From: Larkinella insperata
GTDB taxonomy: Bacteria; Bacteroidota; Bacteroidia; Cytophagales; Spirosomataceae
Assembly (NCBI RefSeq): GCF_026248825.1
Contig: NZ_CP110973.1
Span: 1,488,001-1,552,000 of the forward strand
Direction of reading: 5' to 3'
Length of the DNA: 64,000 bases
The notes below the pieces were generated by a model. The model saw nothing but the letters and a program-made list of their open reading frames with translations. It did not search any database and was not told the origin of the DNA. A program made the position numbers and the translations under genes. Positions 51,920 to 60,566 of the stretch are shown here, piece after piece. Position 1 is the first letter of the stretch. The number at the start of each line of letters is the position of its first letter.

Positions 51920-53873
51920 TTGATTTTTTCAGGACAACCTGTTCGTTATGTTTGGCAGTAACCTGGTTATAAAATTCCCGCAGTGAACCGTATTCGTCAG
52001 GCTCAAAAACCGCCTTGTTGAAGGTTAGTCGGCTAACTACCTGTAAGCTGTTCCCGTTCATCTGCGTCATAAACGTAAATCGCCCCGCATTCCCCGGTAA
52101 CGTCAAGGCCACATTTTTAGGCACTTCTTCGACTGTGTACCCTTCCGGCAGGGTATAGCTGGCTACATATGACTTTTCAATCGGCACGCCCATATCGACC
52201 GGAAACCGCCGTTCGAGGCTCTTAAACGGATTGTTCATTAAGTCAGAAATGGGAAGTGGCCGCAAAAACATACGGTTTTCAATCCGGCTTATGGCTTCCG
52301 CTACCGTGACACTTCCTTTAATGGTAAGCGGCAGATCGCTAGAATCGGCATTCTGAACTTCCAGCTTGCTCCATTGCCAGTCGGGGTTTCGGCTTTTAAC
52401 CGCCTGCCGGAACTTTTCCAGACTTACATCCCGCAAGTGCTGCCGGCTGTCGGTGGCTGCGTATCCAGAATGGGTGATGCTGATGGTACCGTCCAACTGC
52501 GCATCCTTGTTCACCGTCAACTGAAACTGCCCGGCCTCGCGCCGTTTTTCGGTTGGGGTCAGCGGAACCCAGCGGGGGCGCCGGTTGTGCACAAGACGTC
52601 CTTCGCCATTCAGGCAACGCACGGGCAGTACCCCGACCTTGAGACCCGGTTCACAAACATCCAGCAGCAAATCCTTACCCCGCCAGGGAACGGCCGCAAT
52701 CACGTAGTCAAACCGGGTCATCAGCGGGTACTCTTTGCTGAGCAAACCGTTCTGTTTCGTACTCAGGATGACGGGGTACGCTTCCAGCCCCATTTCCCGC
52801 AGCAGACCCACCAGCATGAGGTTCAAATCCGCCACGTTGCCGGTCTTGGCTTCGAAGGCGTTTTTCAGGCTGTTCTTGGTAAAAATACCGCGATGCCGGT
52901 TCCAGGTCATGGCCTGACGAATAAATTTATACGCTGCTGTCACCCGCTGCAAGGTGTCGGTGGATTGCTTTTGCAGCGAAGTAGCCACATCCTTCAAAAA
53001 TCCCGTCCGGTTGATGGCCAGCCCGAACTGGCTGTCAGCCAACAAATATTTATCGAGATCTTCCCACTTCTTGGCGAAATTCTGTGGTCCCACCTGATGC
53101 GGCAACGACGTGCGAATCAGTTCAAACCAGACCTTAGCGCGGTAATTATCGGGCGTGGCCATAAAATCTTCTTCACGCAGGGCGCTCAGGTTTTTCATCG
53201 CCCACCGGTAATGAATATCACTACCCAGCCGCTGGCTTTCATCGGTGGCCAACGCTTCAAATCCCTGAAAAAGAATTCGGTATTCAAAGCCCGGTATCAA
53301 CGTTAAGTCATACTGACTCCAGCGAACGGGTATATCCTTCTGGAAATCCCACTCGCGCAGCTCAAACACAAAATCGGACGTAAGCGTGTATTTAAATTCG
53401 ATGATGGAGCCTTCGCGGACGTTCGGCAGGGTAAACCGCTTGACATACGCATTTTCCGTCCGACGCTCCTCGAAAATGGCATCTTTGGTGAGCCGATTGG
53501 TGGTAAATGATCCATCCGGTAATGGATTGTAGGTTACGCCTTCAATGTCGGACACCTCTTCCCGTAAATCCACACGGATATTGTGGAACGGAACTGTTAT
53601 GGTAGCGCGATCAAACGCGCTTTTTTTAAGTATTTTAATTCGGACATGGCGCTCGTAATAGACGTAATAACCCCGAGTATCATTTTGAGTAATTGAAGAT
53701 TTCCCAACATCTGATAAAACAACAGCCTCCGCCGAAGAATCGGCAGGATAAACTTTCATTTTAAGATCTTCCGGATTAATCTGGCCAAACTTATCAGTCT
53801 GACAAACGGCATAAAAGGAGATAAAAGAGAAGGCAAAAGCCAATCCGCGCCTAATAAAGCGGAAAAAGATCAT
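51912..53873 (-). CDS. DUF3857/transglutaminase-like protein, catalytic residues lost
   Basis: This 653-residue paralogue with a signal segment (FAFSFISFYAVCQ) and the same domain order opens the pair. In the transglutaminase region GNVADLNLMLVGLL has Val where the downstream paralogue has Cys (GDCKAL), and TRFDYVIAAVPW has Tyr where it has His (RFNH). It therefore looks like a pseudo-transglutaminase that may bind but not cross-link substrate. It is the first gene of the DUF3857 pair. Confidence 0.82.
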   Translation of the reverse strand: MIFFRFIRRGLAFAFSFISFYAVCQTDKFGQINPEDLKMKVYPADSSAEAVVLSDVGKSSITQNDTRGYYVYYERHVRIKILKKSAFDRATITVPFHNIRVDLREEVSDIEGVTYNPLPDGSFTTNRLTKDAIFEERRTENAYVKRFTLPNVREGSIIEFKYTLTSDFVFELREWDFQKDIPVRWSQYDLTLIPGFEYRILFQGFEALATDESQRLGSDIHYRWAMKNLSALREEDFMATPDNYRAKVWFELIRTSLPHQVGPQNFAKKWEDLDKYLLADSQFGLAINRTGFLKDVATSLQKQSTDTLQRVTAAYKFIRQAMTWNRHRGIFTKNSLKNAFEAKTGNVADLNLMLVGLLREMGLEAYPVILSTKQNGLLSKEYPLMTRFDYVIAAVPWRGKDLLLDVCEPGLKVGVLPVRCLNGEGRLVHNRRPRWVPLTPTEKRREAGQFQLTVNKDAQLDGTISITHSGYAATDSRQHLRDVSLEKFRQAVKSRNPDWQWSKLEVQNADSSDLPLTIKGSVTVAEAISRIENRMFLRPLPISDLMNNPFKSLERRFPVDMGVPIEKSYVASYTLPEGYTVEEVPKNVALTLPGNAGRFTFMTQMNGNSLQVVSRLTFNKAVFEPDEYGSLREFYNQVTAKHNEQVVLKKSNE

Positions 53874-53934
53874 ACAAGTACGGTATATCTACTTAATTTT
53901 TCCGCAAACTACAAATTAACTTATTAGCAAGCAA

Positions 53935-54555
53935 TCACTTTTTGCCAGCAAACTGTTTTTCCCCTGCTTCAACGCTTACCGTCAACTGATTTTCTTTCGG
54001 CGGAATCGGGCAGGCATATCCGTCGCTGTAGGCGCAGTAAGGGTTATAGGCTTTATTGAAATCGAGTAGTAGCTTTCCGTCTTTTATATTACCCACGCGC
54101 AGGTCCATATAACGCCCTCCGCCATACGTCGATTTGCCGTTGGTGGCGTCTTTAAAGGGCAGAAATAAATAGTCGCGGTATTGGGGCAGCTGAGCCAGTT
54201 GCAGGCTGCGATAAAGAGTAAGTTCGTACGGATTTCCTTTCAAACGGAACAAGAGTATGGCATACTTAACATATGTTTTTTTCTTACCGTCGTAAGTGGG
54301 TAATTCGAAAGGCTCGGCCTGGGGAGTGCGCTGCACGGTGGCTTCTACCTGGTAGGTTGAATCAGGTTCAAAAAAACGCAGATAAGGTAGATCGTCTTTT
54401 TTTAATGGACTCTTCGGAGATTTGAGAAAACCCGCTTTATATTCCTCGCGGTGGGCAGCAATTTTGTTAGAATACGGTATTTGAGAAAAGCCGGAATGAC
54501 TCACCAATAAGGCAAGCAGCATTCCGGCAATTCGGTGCTTATTCTTCCGATTCAT
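53935..54555 (-). CDS. DUF1684 family exported protein
   Basis: This 206-residue protein starts at ATG 54555 with a signal peptide (GMLLALLVSHSGFSQ). The DUF1684 blocks are HREEYKAGF, SPLKKDDLPYLRFFEPD, YLFLPFKDATNGKSTYGGGRYMDL and YNPYCAYSDGYACPIPP. The family is beta-rich and of unknown function. Its start overlaps the end of the AbrB-like gene by 17 bases, implying an operon. Confidence 0.85.
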   Translation of the reverse strand: MNRKNKHRIAGMLLALLVSHSGFSQIPYSNKIAAHREEYKAGFLKSPKSPLKKDDLPYLRFFEPDSTYQVEATVQRTPQAEPFELPTYDGKKKTYVKYAILLFRLKGNPYELTLYRSLQLAQLPQYRDYLFLPFKDATNGKSTYGGGRYMDLRVGNIKDGKLLLDFNKAYNPYCAYSDGYACPIPPKENQLTVSVEAGEKQFAGKK

Positions 54556-54991
54556 CTGATGCACCAGTCCGTGGCGTTTGCTGATCGGATACCAGTTCAA
54601 ATCCGGAAATATCGTCGCCAAAATCATACGGTCTGATCGTAAACGTATACTCGTGATCCTGGAAATTAAGACCTATTTTTTGCAGAACTCCTTTCAACGG
54701 AATAGAATATCCGCGACCCGTTTTTGATAATTCAAAGGCTTCAGAATCACCTTGTTGGGTTGGCATTAGATACAGCGCTTTCACGCCTTTCCGACGATTA
54801 ACCGTCCCGATTTTGTAATACGGTTTCGTTGGATCAATGTTGAGCCCTTCCATTAGTTTTTGCGGAAAAGCCAACCGTCCAGTTTTAGTTACAGAAGTCG
54901 AGAAGGTGGTCTCTTTCGGAGTTACTTTGGGTGCTTCATCCGCGTTATCTTCTGGAGAAAAAAAGCGGATTTTGTCTGGTTTAACTTTCAT
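54539..54991 (-). CDS. Unrecognised protein with two AbrB-like repeats
   Basis: This 150-residue protein starts at ATG 54991; a minus-strand promoter lies just upstream. Two segments match each other: TKTGRLAFPQKLMEGLNI and SKTGRGYSIPLKGVLQKIGL. Each resembles the swapped-hairpin AbrB/MazE unit (K-GR-x-P-L-LG). The C terminus is acidic. It may bind DNA or act as an antitoxin-like regulator, but no toxin partner is seen. DUF1684 follows with an overlap. Confidence 0.5.
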   Translation of the reverse strand: MKVKPDKIRFFSPEDNADEAPKVTPKETTFSTSVTKTGRLAFPQKLMEGLNIDPTKPYYKIGTVNRRKGVKALYLMPTQQGDSEAFELSKTGRGYSIPLKGVLQKIGLNFQDHEYTFTIRPYDFGDDISGFELVSDQQTPRTGASDESEE

Positions 54992-55522
54992 TGGGTGTGT
55001 CAAAAAAACGTTTATGTGCAAAACTATTAATTCTAAAGTAAATTATTTATTTCTAATACTTTTTTAATCAATAAGGTACTAGGTTCAGGTGCTACTTCTT
55101 ATTTAAAATTACTTCCGCTTAGCTACCATTCCTCAAGAACTGTAAACTAAAAGAATTATATCTTACTTTCCAAAACTCCTATAAAGTCTTAAAATCTCCA
55201 CAAAAATCGATCGACAGCAATTTTACTTACCAAGTTCCATTTATTATAGAAACGACACTTTGGATTTATTATTTTTAACAATAAATTTTTAAGGCTTGTG
55301 CACATTCGTTGTTGTCGGAGCAAATTTCAAGCTAGTTACTTCATGACTACTCCGATTCGTTTAAGATGATGCTTTAGAAACGTACATTATAAATGCTAAC
55401 AAATAGCGTTCCAAAATATCGCCCCTTTCCGGGTCATGACCAGGCTAGCAGAGGTATATCTTTTCGTCATTTCTGACCAGTGCTACAAAACTTTCAGATA
55501 AGTAGTTGGTTCTATTAGAACG
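54992..55522. other. AT-rich gene-poor intergenic stretch
   Basis: About 530 bases with low GC lie between the AbrB-like gene (minus) and the DUF4142 gene (plus). I see two promoters at its ends (55019 minus, 55523 plus) and no ORF, repeat or hairpin that I would call. Confidence 0.4.
55019..55026 (-). promoter_or_regulatory. -7 element of the AbrB-like gene
   Basis: The minus strand has a perfect TAGTTTTG ending at 55019, predicting a start near 55011 and a leader of about 20 nt before the ATG at 54991. This argues against the longer in-frame start at 55021. No -33 TTG is clear. Confidence 0.4.
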
Positions 55523-55553
55523 TTGTCGATGAAAACGTGCATTACTATCTTTA
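55523..55553 (+). promoter_or_regulatory. Bacteroidota promoter of the DUF4142 gene
   Basis: TTG (55523) and TATCTTTA (55546-55553) lie 23 bases apart start to start, the same spacing as at the tRNA promoter. The ATG at 55570 follows a leader of about 10 nt. Confidence 0.5.
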
Positions 55554-55569
55554 ACAAAACTCAACGATC

Positions 55570-56124
55570 ATGAAAAAGCTAAGTTTAATTCTGTTCTTGT
55601 TGGTGAGCGTATGGACCTTACAATCCTGTAACAGCAGTGAAAAAAAAGACAGTGCCGAGCAGGCTGAAGAAGTCAACGAAGCGAAAGATATGCCCGAAGA
55701 TGATTCCGAATTCGCGATAAAAGCCGCCAGCGGTGGTCTTATGGAAGTAGAGTTGGGCAAACTGGCCGAGCAAAAAGCTCAAAGCCAACAAGTAAAAGAT
55801 TTTGGTGCGATGATGGCTACTGATCATTCAAAAGCCAATGAAGAATTGAAAACGCTGGCAGCTTCCAAAAATATTTCTATACCTGCAACGCTTAGTGAGG
55901 ATCATCAAAAACACGTCGATGAATTAACCAAATTATCCGGAGCGGAGTTTGACAAGGAATATGTCAAACTGATGGTCGATGACCATAAAGAAGACATTGA
56001 TCTGTTTAAAGAAGCTTCTTTCAATGCAAAAGACCCCGATATAAAAGCCTTTGCCGGAAAGACTTTGCCGACTCTGCAAAAACATTACGACGCCGTCAAA
56101 GCAATTCAGGATGGCATCCAATAA
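55570..56124 (+). CDS. DUF4142 family lipoprotein
   Basis: This 184-residue protein has a lipobox-like LQSC and an acidic linker. The DUF4142 ferritin-like four-helix pattern follows (EVELGKLAEQKAQSQQVKDFG, MMATDHSKANEELKTLA, DKEYVKLMVDDHKEDIDLFKEA). It is stress-associated in some bacteria; the function is unknown. It has its own promoter and terminator. Confidence 0.88.
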   Translation: MKKLSLILFLLVSVWTLQSCNSSEKKDSAEQAEEVNEAKDMPEDDSEFAIKAASGGLMEVELGKLAEQKAQSQQVKDFGAMMATDHSKANEELKTLAASKNISIPATLSEDHQKHVDELTKLSGAEFDKEYVKLMVDDHKEDIDLFKEASFNAKDPDIKAFAGKTLPTLQKHYDAVKAIQDGIQ

Positions 56125-56149
56125 CCTTTTGATCTTCTGCTTATTAACG

Positions 56150-56177
56150 GAGCGTAGCATTTTGCTACGCTCTTTTT
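56150..56177 (+). terminator. Rho-independent terminator of the DUF4142 gene
   Basis: GAGCGTAGCA (56150-56159) pairs with TGCTACGCTC (56163-56172) and TTTTT follows. Confidence 0.82.
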
Positions 56178-56254
56178 GCGTCTATCCATTCCGTTAACTA
56201 TATACGATTATCAATAAGATGTGTAAAATTTAATTGTAACATATTAGCGACTGT

Positions 56255-56287
56255 TCAGTAAAGGCTATTCTTTAGCCTTTACTGAAT
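56255..56287. repeat. 14-bp perfect inverted repeat in AT-rich DNA
   Basis: TTCAGTAAAGGCTA (56255-56268) and TAGCCTTTACTGAA (56274-56287) pair with a 5-nt loop. There is no gene within 500 bases on its right. It may be a second terminator or an unrecognised element. The 580 bases that follow to the tRNA are AT-rich with nothing else I can support. Confidence 0.4.
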
Positions 56288-56825
56288 TTAAATAGTCTAA
56301 CATTCAAGAACTGTAGCCGGGAACTGATAAAGGATGAAAAGATTATAGTTTACCTATCCTGTAATTACCAAGCTTTCTAAAGGTCTATAATGATACACCT
56401 GAGTATATATGGTAATAAAAGTTGCTTCTTTATACTAGCCATCCTAGAAAGCTGAAAGTGGTATGTGCTTCATGATTTATAAGTAAAATTCTGGCAGACA
56501 AAAACTTTTATTTATTGAAACAAGCATATCAGTAAATACTTAACCATTCGCATTTATTTAACAACTAATAATAAGAACGGTTAATTTTCTTTTGAACCAA
56601 TGAGCGCCGGGTGTAACTTATCAGTTTCTTCATAAACCTCTAATTTCCAAGAATATATTTCCTACTTTTATAATAGCATAAGCTTTTGGCAGAACCTTAA
56701 GGCATTCCTGTCTATATACGCTCGCAGGATATAGTTAGTGATTAGTAGAATATAAATACGTTTTACGGTTTAACTATTGCCATCTTTCGGCGTTGATTAT
56801 AAAAACAAGTCCCTGATAGAAATCC

Positions 56826-56856
56826 TTGACTTTTCCATTCTTTCTTTAAACATTTG
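56826..56856 (+). promoter_or_regulatory. Bacteroidota promoter of the tRNA-Gly gene
   Basis: TTGAC (56826) and AACATTTG (56849-56856) lie 23 bases apart, with a start near 56863 just before the tRNA at 56867. The -7 differs from TAnnTTTG in its first base. Confidence 0.55.
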
Positions 56857-56866
56857 CAACTGTTCC

Positions 56867-56939
56867 GCGGGAGTAGCTCAGTTGGTAGAGCGGCAGCTTC
56901 CCAAGCTGCAGGTCGCGAGTTCGAGACTCGTCTCCCGCT
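56867..56939 (+). tRNA. tRNA-Gly (anticodon CCC)
   Basis: The cloverleaf is visible. Acceptor GCGGGAG (56867-56873) pairs with CTCCCGC (56932-56938). The D-loop has AGTTGGTAGA. Anticodon stem GCAGC/GCTGC encloses TTCCCAA with anticodon CCC at 56900-56902. The T arm contains TTCGAGA. The 3' CCA is not encoded. Confidence 0.95.
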
Positions 56940-57215
56940 CTTGTTATTCATCGCCTTCCTTAAATCACTTAGTTCATTAGCTGAGTAGTCTTTCAATAAT
57001 TAGCCATTTATTGGTTCGTGCTACTATTTGCCTTAAGGAGGCCCCTTACTGCTACGGACAGCCGCCAGTTCGCTCGTGTATAGAGCTTATGTTGCCCTGA
57101 CGATCAACCGGTTAATCAAAAATGGCCGTAAATGATTTTTAGTACGTCTATCTTTAGCCACCAGAACGCTTATTCAAAATTCTTATGGCTTTCATCTTAT
57201 TCCGCTAAGTTTTCC

Positions 57216-57728
57216 ATGCCGGCCCCTTTCTCCATAAAGACGACTCTTCTTTTGCCGCTCCTACTTATCACTCCCCTGCTCCATGCGCAAAGCAGGCAAG
57301 ATTCGACGGCTGTACAAGCGATCATTCAGGATCAGGTAACGGCCTGGAACCAGGGCGACGCGGTGGCGTATTCAAAACAGTTCGCCCGAGAAGGTACTTT
57401 CACCAACATTATGGGGCTGTCTTATACAGGTCACAAAGCTTTTCTGGAACGACACGATCAGATTTTCAAAGGCGTTTTCAGGAATACCGTATTACAGCAG
57501 AAAATCATTTCTTTACGGTTTATCCGTCCGGATGTGGCGACGGTCGAAACCCTAACCCGGGTCTCCGGTCTTTCGGCAGCTCCCCCGCCCGGAATTTATT
57601 TAGACAATAAAGGACGTTTTCACACGCGGCTGTTGCAGATAATGACTAAATCGGCTACGGGCTGGGAGGTTGTTACCTACCACAACGTCGATCTGAAGTC
57701 CGGCGTACCGGTACCCGAAATTGACTGA
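57216..57728 (+). CDS. SnoaL/NTF2-like exported protein (SgcJ/EcaC-like)
   Basis: This 170-residue protein starts at ATG 57216 with a signal peptide (LLLPLLLITPLLHAQ). The NTF2-like fold follows (QAIIQDQVTAWNQGDAVAYSK, FTNIMGLSYTGHKAFLERHDQIFKG, VEVVTYHNVDLKSG-like end). It matches the SgcJ/EcaC family of putative oxidoreductases or ligand binders. The substrate is unknown. A longer in-frame start at 57132 would break the signal peptide. Confidence 0.8.
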   Translation: MPAPFSIKTTLLLPLLLITPLLHAQSRQDSTAVQAIIQDQVTAWNQGDAVAYSKQFAREGTFTNIMGLSYTGHKAFLERHDQIFKGVFRNTVLQQKIISLRFIRPDVATVETLTRVSGLSAAPPPGIYLDNKGRFHTRLLQIMTKSATGWEVVTYHNVDLKSGVPVPEID

Positions 57729-57794
57729 CCGGAACAAGTTCCGCCCTATACACGCAAGTAGTAGCTGCAAACAGCTTCTTGCTGGCAAACAAAA

Positions 57795-58685
57795 TTATTT
57801 GACGGGTTTATCCGGGCGCCAGAAAGGTTCGGCTGATGGAATAAACTCAATGGGCACCTCTTGGATGAACTCCTTCAACCACTCAGCGCAGTATTTCATA
57901 CCGGCCTGCTCAGACACCAAGTGGCCCAATATGATCAACGCCTTTTTTTGACCCGATGCAATGGCGTCCTGAACATACTCGACCAGCTCCCACTCGTGCG
58001 TTTCTCCAACAACCAGCACATCGGCCTGCGCCAGGTACGGAATGCCCGGCATTAAACTCACATTACCCCAACTCGCCATCACGCGTTTGACCCGTAAGGT
58101 AGGATCACCAACCACCCGCATGGTCCGGATTTTCAGCTTCGACTCAATTGACTGAGCAAAACGAGCCAGTGATGTTTCGTCAAAGGTAAACAGTTTGGGC
58201 TGCTGCGGGTCGGCACTTTTCTCCCAGCCCAGCTCCCGGATCATCCCCGTGGCAATCCCGTCGGGGCGACGTCCGTGCCAATGATCGTGAAAATGGAAGA
58301 TGGCCAGGCCGTGTTTCCGGATAAAATCACGCTTATGCTGGTAAAGCGCATCCTGTTCAATGGGTTCAATCCGGTCCTGGTGGGAGAAATAAGTCGGCTC
58401 GTGCGTGATCACCAGGTTCATCCCTTTGGCCGCAGCCCGTTGCAGCACCTCCAGGGTCGCCATCATGGTTGTGGCAATTCCTTTTACGGTTTGCTCCCGG
58501 GTACCCATGATCAAATTATCGACCGTCTGCTCGCGCCAGGAAATACCAACATTGGTTTTTATACGATCGATCACCTGACCAACGGTCAACGGTTCGGCAT
58601 ACGGGGTTCGGATGATCTGAGCAGCAGTGAGGCCCAGGGAGGCCAGCAAGAAGCTGCGTCGTGATGCCTTGAAAGTAGTCGTCAT
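57795..58685 (-). CDS. Nif3-like dinuclear metal protein with Tat-type signal
   Basis: This 296-residue protein has SRRSFLLASLGLTAAQI at its N terminus, a twin-arginine motif. The Nif3 blocks are NLVITHEPTYFSHQDR, HFHDHWHGRRPDGIATGM, VLVVGETHEWELVEYVQDAI and LIILGHLVSEQAGMKY, which give metal-site His/Glu residues. Nif3 proteins are normally cytosolic, and their activity is unsettled. The signal suggests export, which is unusual. Confidence 0.82.
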   Translation of the reverse strand: MTTTFKASRRSFLLASLGLTAAQIIRTPYAEPLTVGQVIDRIKTNVGISWREQTVDNLIMGTREQTVKGIATTMMATLEVLQRAAAKGMNLVITHEPTYFSHQDRIEPIEQDALYQHKRDFIRKHGLAIFHFHDHWHGRRPDGIATGMIRELGWEKSADPQQPKLFTFDETSLARFAQSIESKLKIRTMRVVGDPTLRVKRVMASWGNVSLMPGIPYLAQADVLVVGETHEWELVEYVQDAIASGQKKALIILGHLVSEQAGMKYCAEWLKEFIQEVPIEFIPSAEPFWRPDKPVK

Positions 58686-58847
58686 GCCTGAAAATGTGGT
58701 TATCGGTTAGGAGCGAGAAGCCGTAAGCCAGTCAGCTCAAATCAGCACAATATAAAGGCAGGAAAGAATTTACGCGAAGCGTTAAGATCACTTTATCACT
58801 TCAGAGCAGGTGGTACCTTGCCTTTAAACCTTACGCTGGCAGCTTGG

Positions 58848-59204
58848 CTACCTCCTGATCCACTGCTGAGCCTGCTCTTTTTCGGCAAACGAAAAGGTCT
58901 TTACTTCGAGATTAGGCGAAAATCCGGCAACCTTTGCGGCTAAATTCAGCCACGTTTTGTCGCTGACGATGGCAGCTTTTTCAAAATCGCCCAGGTGTTT
59001 CAGGTCAAACTTCAGGTCCTGCACAAGGGCGTTTCAGGTAATGCCCGAGACCTGCTCATACTCTACGTAGACGCGTAACTTTCCCTCCTGCTGAATTTTA
59101 TTTTCCAGCAACGTCGCCCAAGGCTGAATGTCGGCGGCAGTAATCGGGCCGTTCACTCGAAAACCAACAATGCGGGGAACTCCAAAATCGATGGAAGCGA
59201 TCAT
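58848..59204 (-). pseudogene. STAS/SpoIIAA-like protein, broken by one in-frame TGA
   Basis: On the minus strand a frame of 119 codons runs from ATG 59204 to TAG 58848. It reads a SpoIIAA-like protein: MIASIDFGVPRIVGFRV, PWATLLENKIQQEGKLRVYVEYE, DLKFDLKHLGDFEKAAIVSDK and VKTFSFAEKEQAQQWI. Codon 57 (59036-59034) is TGA. It falls between SGIT and NALVQDL, where intact relatives continue. Downstream reading continues without frameshift, so one point substitution inactivated it. It lies upstream of the exported Nif3 gene on the same strand. Confidence 0.75.
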
Positions 59205-59546
59205 AACGAATTTTTATTTTTCGGATGAAACCGCGGACACGGGGGAATGTTTCAGGCAATTAGCCAGACCGGTTTTCACGCTCGATTTCCGGCCTTCCAT
59301 CTACCTGAACCGACCATCCATCAGACCAGACTTGCATCCTGCCAATTTGTCCTGTTCCTTGCAGATTCCAATGCTAAAAAAGACTAGGAGTGATTTTTGC
59401 TATGTTCTTAAAACATTGGCATTGAATTTTTTATTATCCGTTAAAGAGTTTTCTGCGCCATCTAAAATGCTGATTCCATGAAACATCGCTACTTATACTG
59501 CATCCGTATGTATTGAAGCCGTGAAAAAAGTGGATGCTATTTCATT
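59205..59546. other. Intergenic stretch upstream of the ECF sigma gene
   Basis: This has mixed composition with no hairpin. The plus ORF covering 59128-59481 overlaps the pseudogene's coding strand in antisense and has no family features. The promoter of the ECF sigma gene lies at its right end. Confidence 0.3.
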
Positions 59547-59554
59547 TACATTTG
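59547..59554 (+). promoter_or_regulatory. -7 element of the ECF sigma gene
   Basis: TACATTTG is a perfect -7 consensus and ends seven bases before the first ATG (59562). Transcription would start on or beside that ATG, suggesting a leaderless message or use of the ATG at 59571 or 59583. No clear -33 is visible. Confidence 0.4.
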
Positions 59555-59561
59555 TAATTTT

Positions 59562-60176
59562 ATGACGACGATGCCCGAAATTATGTCAGATACGCAACTC
59601 CAAGGGTATACAGACGAACAGAAGTACCAGGTGTTCAACAAAGAGTTCATGCCCCACATTGACTCGATGTACAACTTTGCCTTCCGCCTGACGATGGACG
59701 AAGATGATGCAAACGATCTGGTGCAGGATACCTATTTGAAAGCTTTTCGATTCATCTCCTCGTTCGAACAGGGAACTAACGCAAAGGCGTGGTTGTTCCG
59801 CATTCTGAAGAACAGCTTCATCAACGATTACCGCAAGAAAAGTAAGGAGCCGGCAAAAGTTGATTATCAGGATGTAGAAACAACCTACAACTCTGATGAA
59901 GCGGCCGAAACCGAGCACACGACAGACCTACGGTTTGAAACGGTGCAGGATATGATCGGCGATGAGGTGGCTTCCGCCCTGAACTCGCTGCCGGTCGATT
60001 TCCGAACTGTAATTATTCTTTGTGACATCGAAGGATTTACGTACGAGGAAATGGCTAAAATTCTGGATATTCCCATCGGAACGGTCCGCTCTCGGCTGCA
60101 CCGCGCCCGGAATCTTCTGAAAGATAAGCTGAAAGAATACGCGGCTTCGATGGGATACAATAAAAATGATGAATAA
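59562..60176 (+). CDS. ECF RNA polymerase sigma factor
   Basis: This 204-residue sigma factor has region 2 (FMPHIDSMYNFAFRLTMDEDDANDLVQDTYLKAF) and region 4 (ALNSLPVDFRTVIILCDIEGFTYEEMAKILDIPIGTVRSRLHRARN); the key landmarks are DLVQDTYLKAF and GTVRSRLHRAR. It is followed by a ZAS-type anti-sigma factor, gmk and nadD. Alternative starts at 59571 (MPEIM) and 59583 (MSDTQ) are possible, because the promoter sits so close to the first ATG. Confidence 0.9.
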   Translation: MTTMPEIMSDTQLQGYTDEQKYQVFNKEFMPHIDSMYNFAFRLTMDEDDANDLVQDTYLKAFRFISSFEQGTNAKAWLFRILKNSFINDYRKKSKEPAKVDYQDVETTYNSDEAAETEHTTDLRFETVQDMIGDEVASALNSLPVDFRTVIILCDIEGFTYEEMAKILDIPIGTVRSRLHRARNLLKDKLKEYAASMGYNKNDE

Positions 60177-60260
60177 CTGAAACTTTTTAGAGCAGGTAAT
60201 TGGTTATTAAGGCAAGTCATATAAATTATAACAATTTCTGGAATAAATTAAATTTTTCCA

Positions 60261-60560
60261 ATGTCAGGCACATTGCATTCATCGACTACGGTTGGTATGG
60301 AGGGTAGGCAGACGACTGCCTCCATGAAAGAATCCTGCGAACATCAGGCTGAATGCCTGAAACGAATTCAGGCTATTCTGGACGGGGGAGCCACCGATGA
60401 AGAAAAAGAGTACTTTAAGGATCATATCGAAATTTGCAAACCCTGCATCGATATGTATCACCTCGAAAAATGCATCAAGGAAGCTTTGCAGGGTAAAGTA
60501 GAGAAGAAATGCTGCCCCGAGAAGATTGCAGCAGCTATTCGGGCAGAGATAACTAAATAA
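60261..60560 (+). CDS. Zinc-finger (ZAS) anti-sigma factor
   Basis: This 99-residue protein has the HxxxCxxC zinc motif of RsrA/ChrR-type anti-sigma factors (HIEICKPC), preceded by CEHQAECLKRIQAIL. It follows the ECF sigma gene by 84 bases and most likely binds and restrains it, with redox or metal control through zinc. Starts at 60297 (MEGRQ) or 60324 (MKESC) are alternatives. Confidence 0.8.
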   Translation: MSGTLHSSTTVGMEGRQTTASMKESCEHQAECLKRIQAILDGGATDEEKEYFKDHIEICKPCIDMYHLEKCIKEALQGKVEKKCCPEKIAAAIRAEITK

Positions 60561-60566
60561 GCGGCA

